Below, piece after piece: positions 1 to 5,974 of a stretch of DNA of 6,570 nt. Position numbers and translations under genes: made by a program. How positions within the stretch are numbered: position 1 is the first letter of the stretch; every line of letters starts with the position of its first letter. The DNA lies in contig PLEA01000701.1 in assembly GCA_003136335.1 (NCBI GenBank), positions 9,046-15,615 of the forward strand, read 5' to 3'. This stretch comes from Acidobacteriaceae bacterium (GTDB lineage Bacteria; Acidobacteriota; Terriglobia; Terriglobales; SbA1). Below the pieces are notes generated by a model. That model saw only the letters and a list, made by a program, of their open reading frames with translations. It was not told the DNA's origin and did not search any database.

Positions 1-149
1 ACCTTGGCCATGGTGAAGGTTTTTCCCGACCCGGTGACCCCGAGCAAAACCTGATGCTGCTCGCGGTCATGTATTCCGCGCAGTAGCGCCTTAATCGCGC
101 GCCCCTGGTCCCCCTGCGGCTTGTAATCAGAAACGAGTTTGAAGTCCAT
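1..149 (-). CDS. uvrB: Excinuclease ABC subunit B, N-terminal fragment (runs off left edge)
   Basis: UvrB is the DNA-damage verification helicase of nucleotide excision repair; it is loaded by UvrA and then recruits UvrC for incision. Only the first 49 codons plus two bases lie in the window. The translation begins [15 protein letters not shown] and has the family's N-terminal pattern: the YxPxGDQ nucleotide-binding segment at residues 9-15, an AIxxLxxGI helix, then [14 protein letters not shown] at 35-48. The Walker A motif GVTGSGKT is at residues 37-44, with Lys43 and Thr44 as the expected ATP-binding residues. The ATG at 149 fits the usual UvrB N-terminus. The ribosome binding site is weak, an AAGAG at 158-162, eight bases upstream. 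The helicase core, beta-hairpin and C-terminal UvrC-binding domain are outside the window. The assignment is firm because this N-terminal block is highly conserved. Confidence 0.95.
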   Translation of the reverse strand, partial: MDFKLVSDYKPQGDQGRAIKALLRGIHDREQHQVLLGVTGSGKTFTMAK

Positions 150-155
150 GAAAGA

Positions 156-188
156 AGCTCTTGGCTGTTAGCTCTCGGCTTTTAGCTC
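156..188. repeat. 14-base tandem repeat next to the uvrB start
   Basis: Two adjacent 14-base units, TTGGCTGTTAGCTC (161-174) and TCGGCTTTTAGCTC (175-188), match at 12 of 14 positions and are preceded by a partial unit, AGCTC (156-160). On the coding strand of uvrB they form an AGCTAAAAGCC / AGCTAACAGCC series ending seven bases before the ATG. The putative Shine-Dalgarno AAGAG (158-162) lies at the junction of the partial unit and the first full unit. I recall similar GAGCTAAAAGC-type tandems between genes of acidobacterial genomes, but I cannot verify that here. Confidence 0.7.
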
Positions 189-194
189 GTGTGG

Positions 195-215
195 GGCCAG
201 GTCTCTGACCCGGCC
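195..215 (-). promoter_or_regulatory. Strong hairpin in the uvrB leader
   Basis: A near-perfect inverted repeat pairs GGCC (195-198) and GGTC (200-203) with GACC (207-210) and GGCC (212-215) around a three-base loop. The single DNA mismatch, A199 against C211, becomes a G-U pair in a minus-strand transcript, giving a nine-pair stem with loop AGA. It lies 46 bases upstream of the uvrB start. No U-run follows it on the minus strand, so it is not a standard intrinsic terminator. It may be a leader or attenuator structure, the 3' end of the GH2 message, or a protein-binding palindrome. Confidence 0.5.
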
Positions 216-216
216 G

Positions 217-231
217 CCGAGCAAGGCTCGG
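217..231. promoter_or_regulatory. Second leader hairpin, adjacent to the first
   Basis: CCGAGC (217-222) and GCTCGG (226-231) form a perfect six-pair stem with a three-base loop. On the plus strand a CTCGTTTTT tail follows (232-240), which resembles an intrinsic terminator, but no plus-strand gene ends here. In the minus-strand transcript the hairpin stands just 5' of the hairpin at 195-215. CGGCCG at 211-216 can also pair with CGGCCG at 246-251, so an alternative longer fold enclosing this hairpin competes with the first one. Confidence 0.4.
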
Positions 232-287
232 CTCGTTTTTCGCCTCGGCCGCTACAGAAGCCAATTTCACCAACGGAGAATCCTTCT

Positions 288-293
288 ATTATA
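288..293 (-). promoter_or_regulatory. Candidate -10 box for uvrB (TATAAT)
   Basis: The minus strand reads GGGAGTT-TATAAT-AGAAGG, an exact sigma-70 -10 hexamer in an otherwise GC-rich region. Transcription would start near 280 and give a leader of about 130 bases containing both hairpins and the tandem repeat. No good -35 match lies 16-18 bases upstream, and there is no extended TGn. The case therefore rests on the hexamer and its position. I see no classic LexA box of the E. coli or B. subtilis type nearby. Confidence 0.35.
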
Positions 294-391
294 AACTCCC
301 GAGCGAAACAGAAGGGCGCCTCCGACCCCAGACGCAGCAGAGGGAAACAGTGCAGTGCAAAGCTGGCAGGATCAAACGGCAGCGCAAGCCT

Positions 392-2905
392 TTATCCCAC
401 CGCTGCCCGCAAATCCACCTTCTTCGTGGTGATGGTCACGCGGGCGACGGGCAACTTCGGTGGCGGCCAGTCTTCCGTGTAAGCCTCAACCGTGATCGTC
501 CCCGGAATTTTGCTGGCCTGCACAATCACTTGCGCGAGACCATTGAACAAGCTACGCTTCGATGCCTTGTCAGATTCCTGACAGTTGGGGTCGCCATTGC
601 CCACGCCGACCAGCGCGCCTTCGCCGGTCACTTTGAAACTGATCATGTTATCCGCTGTAGGAATCGCCCGACCCTCTTTGTCGAGCACCTCCACGCGCAG
701 GACAGCCACATCCTCGCCGTCGGCGCTAATCTCAGTACGGTCGGCCGTCAGGCGGATCGACTCCGGCTTGCCGGTAGTCTCCCGCTTTTCCACCAGCACG
801 ACTTTGCCGTCCTTGCTCCCGCGCGCCTCAAGCACGCCCGGCTCGTACTTCACCTTCCATTCCAGATGTGTCAAAGGCAAAACTCTCTGCGGCCCATAGC
901 TCTTACCGTTCAGAAAAAGTTCGACCGAGTCGAGGTTCGAGTGGACCCATACGGAGATCGGTTCGCCCTCGCGCTGCTCCCAATTCCAGTGCGGAAACAG
1001 ATGCAGCACGGACTCCGCCCCCCACCACGCTTTGTAGTAATAAAAGTTATCCTTGGGAAAGCCGCACATGTCGACAATGCCAAACTGTGAGTTAATGGAA
1101 GGCCAGCCGTAGGGCGTAGGCTCTCCGCGGTAGTCGAAACCAGTCCAGGCAAATCCTCCCGACAGCCATTCCCGCGCGGCGTAAAACTTCCACCACTCCT
1201 CCGCCAGTTCCGACCATTCAGTATGATTCAGGTCGTAGGCGCTCACCCAGTTGCGCAACTTGTCGGTCGAATAGATGCCGCGAGTGGAAACCGTGCTGGC
1301 CGTCTCCGAACCTACGGAAGGCTTTCTGGGATGCGCCTTGTGCCAGCCATCGGGCGCGTTCAAGTTGTAGTTGAAGCCCATCACGTCCAGCGCTTCAGGG
1401 AAATGAGTATCAAAGCTTCCATTCACCGCCGACGTGCACAGCCGCGTGGGATCGAGTTCATGCGTGTGCGCGATCAAGTCGGCGACTACTCGCGGGCCCT
1501 GTGGAGTGCTCTGCAGCACCCACTCTTCATTGCCCATCGACCACAGAATGATCGCCGGCGAGTTGCGGTAGCGCTTCACCATCAGCTCAAGCTGCGCGAG
1601 TCCCTCGGCGTTGGAACTCATCAGGCGCGTTTCGCACATCATCATCATGCCCAGTCGGTCGCAGGCTTCCACCCACTCCGGTGTTGGCATGTTGTGCGAG
1701 GTCCGCACGGCATTGCCGCCCATGTCTTTCAAGACGCCGACCCGATACCACTGCAGGCGATCGGGAAGCGCTGCGCCCACGCCCGCGTGGTCATGATGAT
1801 TGCAGGTGCCTTTGATCTTTACTGATTTGCCGTTCAGAAAGAATCCTTTGTCCGCATCGAAAGCTATAGTGCGCACGCCAAAACTCACGCGCTCTGCGTC
1901 GCGCGGTTTTCCACCGGATTCAACGGTCACCACCGCTGAATACAAGTTCGGCGTTTCCGGCGACCAGAGTGCAAGATTCGATAAGTTCGCGCTGGCTGAG
2001 AAAATGGCAGAGCCGTCTGCCGCCACGGACTGCGGAGTCGCCTCCGCCGCAGCAACCGCCTTTCCCGCAGCGTCGAAGATCTGCCAACGCACGCGGCAAT
2101 TCTCCGGCTGCCGACCCTCGTTTTGCACCACTGTCCCCAGACTCAGCGTGGCTGCGCCGCCCTGGACCGCAGTGCGAACGAAGCTGTCCCAATGTCCGAG
2201 GTGCAGCGCGTCCGTCTTGGTCAGCCACACATGCCGATAGATGCCGGCGCCTTCGTAGAACCAGCCATCGCCCAAGCTGGCGTCCATGCGCACGACCAGG
2301 TAGTTCTTGCCGCCGTAATTCAGAAAGTCAGTCAGGTCGAAGCGGAAGGGGGCATAACCATTGTCATTGCGGCCCATGAAAGAACCGTTCAAGAACACGA
2401 GCGCGCTGCGGAAGGCGCCGTCGAACTCCAGCACAACCCGCCTGCCTTCGTCTTGTTTGGGAACATCGAAAACGCGCCGATACCAGCCCACGCTGGTTTC
2501 GGGATAGCGGCGACCCAGCGGTTTGTAGCCATGCCCTTGCAACTCTTCATCGCGCACAAAGGGCAACTCGATCGCCCAGTCGTGCGGCAGGTTCAGCGGC
2601 CGCCATCGCGAGTCGTCAAATGTTTCGCGGGCAAATTCGAACTCACCGGTCTTGGCGAAGTCCCCCTGGCCCATGCCAAATCCAAGATCGCGCCGTGGGT
2701 CGGTGCCATGTCCCTGAAAAAACTTCCAGCCAAAGTCGAACAGCAGATGCTCGCGCGGCGCCACCGCGGCCAGAGCCTCCGCTGACGCTGCGCCGGGATA
2801 GGCCGCCAGCAATGCATGCGCGCGGCCGATTGAGCCTGGGACTAGTGTCGAGGCGGAGAGTGCAACGCCAGAGCGAAGAAGATCGCGACGGGTGAGAGAA
2901 GTCAT
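392..2905 (-). CDS. Tat-exported glycoside hydrolase family 2, beta-galactosidase-type
   Basis: This 837-residue enzyme probably hydrolyses terminal beta-galactosides (or related beta-glycosides) in the periplasm or outside the cell. Residues 5-11 read TRRDLLR, a twin-arginine motif, followed by a moderately hydrophobic stretch and Ala-rich cleavage candidates near 40-45. The domains are, in order: a GH2 sugar-binding jelly roll (about 50-230), an Ig-like domain (about 235-345), a TIM barrel (about 350-640), a DUF4982-like domain (about 645-710) and a C-terminal Ig-like GH2 domain with VGVGNGDPN (767-774). The GH2 signature runs from NAVRTSHN (398-405) to LGMMMM (418-423). The acid/base is Glu460 in SMGNEEW and the nucleophile is Glu534 in SVGSETAS, both by family analogy. 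DYRGEPTPYGWPSI (591-604) is typical of this beta-galactosidase clade. The ATG at 2905 has GAGG six bases upstream; an out-of-frame ATG lies four bases earlier. No sugar transporter or regulator is adjacent. The fold and catalytic class are firm; the substrate is inferred. Confidence 0.92.
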   Translation of the reverse strand: MTSLTRRDLLRSGVALSASTLVPGSIGRAHALLAAYPGAASAEALAAVAPREHLLFDFGWKFFQGHGTDPRRDLGFGMGQGDFAKTGEFEFARETFDDSRWRPLNLPHDWAIELPFVRDEELQGHGYKPLGRRYPETSVGWYRRVFDVPKQDEGRRVVLEFDGAFRSALVFLNGSFMGRNDNGYAPFRFDLTDFLNYGGKNYLVVRMDASLGDGWFYEGAGIYRHVWLTKTDALHLGHWDSFVRTAVQGGAATLSLGTVVQNEGRQPENCRVRWQIFDAAGKAVAAAEATPQSVAADGSAIFSASANLSNLALWSPETPNLYSAVVTVESGGKPRDAERVSFGVRTIAFDADKGFFLNGKSVKIKGTCNHHDHAGVGAALPDRLQWYRVGVLKDMGGNAVRTSHNMPTPEWVEACDRLGMMMMCETRLMSSNAEGLAQLELMVKRYRNSPAIILWSMGNEEWVLQSTPQGPRVVADLIAHTHELDPTRLCTSAVNGSFDTHFPEALDVMGFNYNLNAPDGWHKAHPRKPSVGSETASTVSTRGIYSTDKLRNWVSAYDLNHTEWSELAEEWWKFYAAREWLSGGFAWTGFDYRGEPTPYGWPSINSQFGIVDMCGFPKDNFYYYKAWWGAESVLHLFPHWNWEQREGEPISVWVHSNLDSVELFLNGKSYGPQRVLPLTHLEWKVKYEPGVLEARGSKDGKVVLVEKRETTGKPESIRLTADRTEISADGEDVAVLRVEVLDKEGRAIPTADNMISFKVTGEGALVGVGNGDPNCQESDKASKRSLFNGLAQVIVQASKIPGTITVEAYTEDWPPPKLPVARVTITTKKVDLRAAVG

Positions 2906-2910
2906 TCATT

Positions 2911-2916
2911 ACCTCA
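2911..2916 (-). promoter_or_regulatory. Ribosome binding site of the GH2 gene
   Basis: The minus strand reads TGAGGT, whose GAGG core is six bases before the ATG at 2905 but only two before the ATG at 2909. The spacing decides between the two overlapping ATGs. The downstream one opens the frame with the Tat signal; the upstream one opens a short frame with no recognisable product. Confidence 0.6.
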
Positions 2917-2958
2917 CGCAGCAGATCGGATCGAACACCCGTAGATCAGGGAACCAGC

Positions 2959-2964
2959 ATTATA
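2959..2964 (-). promoter_or_regulatory. Candidate -10 box for the GH2 gene (TATAAT)
   Basis: An exact TATAAT lies on the minus strand in the 91-base gap between the ferric-reductase-like gene and GH2. A start point near 2952 would give a leader of about 46 bases with the GAGG ribosome binding site in place. No convincing -35 hexamer is seen 16-18 bases upstream. If real, GH2 is transcribed independently of the genes before it. Confidence 0.4.
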
Positions 2965-2996
2965 GCGGCAGCGGTAAATCTCACTCGGGGGTTCCG

Positions 2997-3581
2997 CTAG
3001 ATGAGAGTCGATTGCGCCCTATGCCTGAGCCGGAAGCCGTGGACGCGCAGGCGCACGCGGGCAGCCCAAGTCATCAGCGCGATCGCGCCGCAGATATCCA
3101 CGAAGACCTTCCCGCCGTCCAGCCAATCGACCCGGCCGTTCGAAAGTAGAGGATTCGTGTATATGCTGTGAATGAACATGAGAACGAAAGCGGGAAAGAC
3201 GAGAAAATGCAGCTTCTTCCACAATGGGCGAGCCATGCGCAGACGAAAGAATGAGGTGACGATCACGATCAATAACCCGTAAAGCGCAGCCGCACCCACC
3301 GTATTAAGCATGGGTTGCACGGGTGAGCGGATCGGAAGCAACACATCTCGCCAGCCGAAGTGAGTGGAGTCTCGAAGCAGCAACACAGCGGGATGCAGAA
3401 CGATCAGCAGGATAATAAAGTACGCGGTCCATTCGTGCAGACGTAAAATGTTGATACGGCGATGGGGCCACAACCGCACGGGACTGTAGCGCAGAGCGAT
3501 GAGAAGTCCCAAGACCATATTGACCGTAGCCGTGCCCACGGCGGCGAGTCCCAGGTAGGCGCACACGTCGAGGATAGTCAT
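2997..3581 (-). CDS. Ferric-reductase-like transmembrane heme protein
   Basis: This 194-residue inner-membrane protein has about five hydrophobic segments (near 7-30, 49-69, 92-113, 123-141 and 157-175). Four histidines fall in the arrangement expected for two stacked b-type hemes: His49 (RLHEW) with His63 (VLHPAV), and His125 (KKLHFL) with His138 (FIHSIY). This is the pattern of the ferric reductase-like transmembrane domain, shared with the MsrQ/YedZ heme subunit. It ends without FAD- or NAD-binding domains, so electrons must come from a partner or from quinol. MsrP, the usual partner of MsrQ, is not in the window, so I do not assign msrQ. The ATG at 3581 has no clear Shine-Dalgarno, and an in-frame stop lies a few codons upstream, so no longer start is possible. 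The gene follows the secreted protein gene after 73 bases. Family-level confidence is good; the physiological role is unknown. Confidence 0.8.
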   Translation of the reverse strand: MTILDVCAYLGLAAVGTATVNMVLGLLIALRYSPVRLWPHRRINILRLHEWTAYFIILLIVLHPAVLLLRDSTHFGWRDVLLPIRSPVQPMLNTVGAAALYGLLIVIVTSFFRLRMARPLWKKLHFLVFPAFVLMFIHSIYTNPLLSNGRVDWLDGGKVFVDICGAIALMTWAARVRLRVHGFRLRHRAQSTLI

Positions 3582-3654
3582 CGCTGGTTGGATGCCATTA
3601 AAACATCAACGCCCGTGAAAAGGCGCAATCTGCACGTCAATCCGTCCTTCTGCT

Positions 3655-4620
3655 CTACGGTTTCATTTCGCCCATCCCCACAATTCTCGACGACGTCCGG
3701 AACTTCTTGTAGTCGCGGAAGGTGCCTGCGTCCTCTTCGTTGTCACTCTTAAACAACGCGACTCGCACGTCGACTTTAGCTTCATAGTGCTGTGGCAGCC
3801 AGACTTCATCATTGATGCGAGTCTGCTCGTACACAAAGCGCGTGCCCTTGTGAATACGCGCCAGCACCCAGCCGAACGAAACAGTGTCAATGGCCTCAAC
3901 GTCCATTTTCGCGAGCTGCATTTCGCTCTTGTCGATCCACAGCCGGCCGTGGAACTTGGAAAGCATCTGAGCCTCTCTCAACTGCGCATGGAACTCCGGG
4001 CGCGGCTCGCCATCAATCACCCAGGTGTCGCGTCCGTTCAGAACCTCGCTGCCCACCAGGCGGAAGTTGTAGGCGTCGGCCACTTCGCTGACGAACTCGC
4101 GCCCCTTTTGCCGGGCCTTCTCTTTTTCCGCTTGCCGCTTCTCCTGCTCGCCTTCCGACTCGTTCTTGCGCTTATCGGCCAGCTTCTGAATTCGTTCCTC
4201 TTCCTTGACCGCGTCTTTCTGGTCGAGCGGCTTGTCGTCTTTTTCAATCAGGCGTGCCACCGGCTCGCGGTAGAGCTCCATGATTTCGTAGGTCTTCGTT
4301 TCCGTGGACTTGACCTGGCCGTGGCCATCCAGTTTGTGCGTGACTTCGCGGTCGATGTAGGTGTAGTCGCCCTGCTTCTTGTAGTTATCGCGATAGTTCT
4401 GCGCCACCACGCGGGTCAGCGCCCGCATCTGCTCCGGTGAGAGCGCGCCATTCTTATCCGGCGTCAAATCGGGCGAAGAAGTTGGTTTCGAAACCGCCGA
4501 AGCAGAATCGCCGTTCTGGGGGAGGGGAGCGTCCGAAGGCGTGGAAGCTGACTGATCCTGCCGGCCAAACGCCAGCAGTCCAGAAATCAGAAGGAAGCAA
4601 CCCAGATGCGGTGCTCGCAT
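3655..4620 (-). CDS. Secreted protein resembling LolA-type lipoprotein-sorting fold, with K/E-rich helix
   Basis: This 321-residue protein starts with a hydrophobic signal segment (LGCFLLISGLLAFG, residues 6-19), then a low-complexity Ser/Pro/Asp linker to about residue 60. Cys8 lies before the hydrophobic core, so it is not a lipobox. Residues 62-130 contain YTYIDREV and a TYEIMELYREPVARLI stretch. Residues 134-177 are a Lys/Glu-rich, probably helical or coiled-coil segment. The C-terminal part has GRDTWVIDGEPRPEF (196-210), FHGRLWIDKSEMQLAKMD (223-240), IHKGTRF (256-262) and WLPQHYEAKV (274-283). This alternation of strands resembles the beta-sheet of LolA/MucB-like periplasmic proteins; I place it there by pattern and not by a diagnostic motif. 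It is probably periplasmic or outer-membrane associated. The ribosome binding site is weak. A broader label would be a conserved secreted protein of unknown function. Confidence 0.7.
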   Translation of the reverse strand: MRAPHLGCFLLISGLLAFGRQDQSASTPSDAPLPQNGDSASAVSKPTSSPDLTPDKNGALSPEQMRALTRVVAQNYRDNYKKQGDYTYIDREVTHKLDGHGQVKSTETKTYEIMELYREPVARLIEKDDKPLDQKDAVKEEERIQKLADKRKNESEGEQEKRQAEKEKARQKGREFVSEVADAYNFRLVGSEVLNGRDTWVIDGEPRPEFHAQLREAQMLSKFHGRLWIDKSEMQLAKMDVEAIDTVSFGWVLARIHKGTRFVYEQTRINDEVWLPQHYEAKVDVRVALFKSDNEEDAGTFRDYKKFRTSSRIVGMGEMKP

Positions 4621-4716
4621 GCTCTAGCTTAACGCATTCGAGCGCGAGACGTTCCGGTGACGTGATTTGGTTTTTGCCCAGGGCACGAGCCAGTGCTTCG
4701 TGACGATGCGGTGAAG

Positions 4717-5193
4717 CTAGCCGCGCAGAGGGTTTGCGGAAGGTGGGCGTTCCCCCAGGGAACGTTCAACCGAAAGCTGGCGGCAGGTGCGCCCAATAAC
4801 GTCCTGGGCTGAACTGGTTTCCACAAACTGGAAGCCGTAGCGGAACGCGTTTCTTTGGCGCACCAGCGCAAGAACCTCCACATCGCCGAGGGGCAGCGTG
4901 AACTCCAGGCGAACCACTTCGTCCACCGGAACCTCCACGCGCAGTATGGCGGAAATCCCGGATTCGCTGATGTCCACGGTCTGTCCTCGAACCACAGGGC
5001 AGTCACGCGGGTAAACGCATATGTCCACTTCCAGCTTGAACCGCGGACGGCGGCGAGCGTCTAAAGATTCGGGAGTCTGCCCAATTCCGAGTTGCCTGCT
5101 GACTTCCAAGTCTAGGCCCCCGGACCAGTAATGATGCCGCGCCTGCCCGCGCAGACCCACACTTGAGTGCGTGCCAGGCCAGCGATAGAGCAA
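4717..5193 (-). CDS. PilZ domain protein (probable c-di-GMP receptor)
   Basis: PilZ domains bind the second messenger cyclic di-GMP and commonly tune motility, adhesion or polysaccharide output. In this 158-residue protein the two binding motifs are intact: R47xxxR51 in ARRRPRF, and DISESG at residues 74-79 (the D/NxSxxG motif). The barrel strands continue to YGFQFVE (119-125), a common PilZ ending, and about 33 polar residues follow. The first 40 residues match no domain I recognise. The start is a TTG at 5193, supported by AAGGA nine bases upstream. A later GTG at codon 12 or TTG at codon 29 would leave the PilZ domain whole and cannot be excluded. The gene lies 62 bases after the transglutaminase-like gene. 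No cyclase, phosphodiesterase or pilus gene is in the window, so its output target is unknown. Confidence 0.87.
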   Translation of the reverse strand: MLYRWPGTHSSVGLRGQARHHYWSGGLDLEVSRQLGIGQTPESLDARRRPRFKLEVDICVYPRDCPVVRGQTVDISESGISAILRVEVPVDEVVRLEFTLPLGDVEVLALVRQRNAFRYGFQFVETSSAQDVIGRTCRQLSVERSLGERPPSANPLRG

Positions 5194-5202
5194 GAACAGA
5201 GG

Positions 5203-5207
5203 TCCTT
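5203..5207 (-). promoter_or_regulatory. Ribosome binding site supporting the TTG start of the PilZ gene
   Basis: The minus strand reads AAGGA, nine bases before TTG at 5191-5193. No ATG in this frame lies between here and the PilZ domain, so this site is the main argument for the TTG start. Confidence 0.5.
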
Positions 5208-5255
5208 ACTTAGGAATCGGCAGCCTGTCCCCAGAACTTTAGGGATCCTTCGAGC

Positions 5256-5888
5256 TCAGTCTGTTTTCTTGTGGGCTTTGCCCAAACACTCCGCCTGGAA
5301 AAGGCGCTCGTCCACGCGATGCAGTCGTTTTTCCTGCGCCTTCGTCATCAGCGAATAGTGCTTGACGTCGAACAGGTGATAGACGATGAACCACACGGGT
5401 TGGTCGGTGGTCATCCAGTTCTGCCGGTCGAAGCGCTTCAGATTGACCGGAACCGAGTAGCGTCGCAGGGTGCGCTCCCGCCGCAGATTGAAATACGCGT
5501 TGAAATAGCTCAGCGCCAGCTCCCGCAACGTGCGATAGACCGGTTCGCGCCAGCGGCATCCGGTGTAATTCGACTTGGCCACTGCGCCCCAGCAGCCTGC
5601 CTCGCGGTAAATGGCGATCACATGGTCAGTGTCATGATCCGCTTCGAAATCCAGCAGCAGCGAAGGATAGCCATTCGCCCGCAGTCCCGCTGCCGCGAAG
5701 ATCGCGCCCTCCAGGCAGTGCGAGGTTTCTTCGGCCAGCACTTTGCGGGGAGACCACGCCGTATCTTCCAGGTGATACGGCATGTCATCGAGAAACTTCT
5801 GAATGCCGTAAGGAGTTTTCATGCCGCGCAGCTTGCGCAGTTCTTTTCCGGTGAAGCCGGGCGCGGAGCCAGAGTTGTCGGAGTTCAT
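5256..5888 (-). CDS. Transglutaminase-like cysteine/histidine protein, function unknown
   Basis: This 210-residue protein has no signal peptide or membrane segment and is probably cytoplasmic. The central block resembles a transglutaminase/protease-like fold: ETSHCLEGAIFAAAGLR (54-70) puts Cys58 at the start of a helix, DHVIAIY (88-94) gives His89 on a strand, and CWGAVAKSNYTG (99-110) is where the third catalytic residue usually lies. Asn107 is the candidate there, with no Asp at the expected place. REPVYRTLRELALSYFNAYFN (114-134) and a basic C-terminus follow. I recall proteins of this type annotated as hypothetical or transglutaminase-like in acidobacteria, but no substrate is known to me. 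The ATG at 5888 has no obvious Shine-Dalgarno; Met23 is a possible later start that keeps the conserved region. The gene may be co-transcribed with the PilZ gene 62 bases downstream. The function is uncertain; that the gene is real is not in doubt. Confidence 0.78.
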   Translation of the reverse strand: MNSDNSGSAPGFTGKELRKLRGMKTPYGIQKFLDDMPYHLEDTAWSPRKVLAEETSHCLEGAIFAAAGLRANGYPSLLLDFEADHDTDHVIAIYREAGCWGAVAKSNYTGCRWREPVYRTLRELALSYFNAYFNLRRERTLRRYSVPVNLKRFDRQNWMTTDQPVWFIVYHLFDVKHYSLMTKAQEKRLHRVDERLFQAECLGKAHKKTD

Positions 5889-5974
5889 GGTTTGGGGTTC
5901 GGCGTATTTGGTTGAGAGAAGTGTAGCGAACTTCGATCAGTCGCGAGTCGGCCAAGCCTAGCAGGCAACGCACT

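Larger units (their letters stand above)
150..391. other. Intergenic region between GH2 and uvrB
   Basis: This 242-base region is the longest gap in the window. It holds, from the uvrB side, the tandem repeat, two hairpins and the TATAAT listed separately. Bases 300-391, just downstream of the GH2 stop, show no hairpin with a U-tract, so the GH2 terminator is not evident. Open frames crossing this stretch on the plus strand run antisense into GH2 and show no recognisable protein features. No tRNA-like T-arm signature is visible. Confidence 0.6.

Noticed and set aside
217..240. Intrinsic terminator on the plus strand (hairpin plus TTTTT)
   Set aside because: It looks right in form, but no plus-strand gene precedes it and four bases separate the stem from the T-run; more likely it is a minus-strand leader hairpin.
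189..482. Small plus-strand open frame starting in the gap before GH2
   Set aside because: It begins at a GTG with no ribosome binding site, is low in recognisable features and ends antisense to the 3' end of GH2.
350..1090. Long open frame on the plus strand (246 codons) inside the GH2 gene
   Set aside because: It runs antisense to a clearly conserved enzyme, has no recognisable domain or ribosome binding site, and is explained by the GC-rich codon bias of the opposite strand. The same applies to other plus-strand frames within GH2, such as 1223-1825 and 2123-2785.
3787..4440. Leucine-rich plus-strand open frame (217 codons) that looks like a membrane protein
   Set aside because: Its hydrophobic stretches are simply the reverse complement of the Lys/Glu-rich codons of the secreted protein on the minus strand; there is no independent evidence for it.
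4671..4710. Possible terminator or regulatory hairpin between the PilZ and secreted protein genes
   Set aside because: CACGA and TCGTG can pair with a bulge, but no T-run follows on the transcribed strand and the stem is short; the evidence is too weak.
4629..5006. Second minus-strand open frame (125 codons) overlapping the PilZ gene
   Set aside because: It is an out-of-frame shadow; the PilZ motifs are all in the other frame, and this one has a Trp/Arg-rich composition typical of a spurious frame.
5271..5915. Plus-strand open frame (214 codons) opposite the transglutaminase-like gene
   Set aside because: It lies wholly antisense to a gene with a recognisable Cys/His core and shows no motifs of its own.
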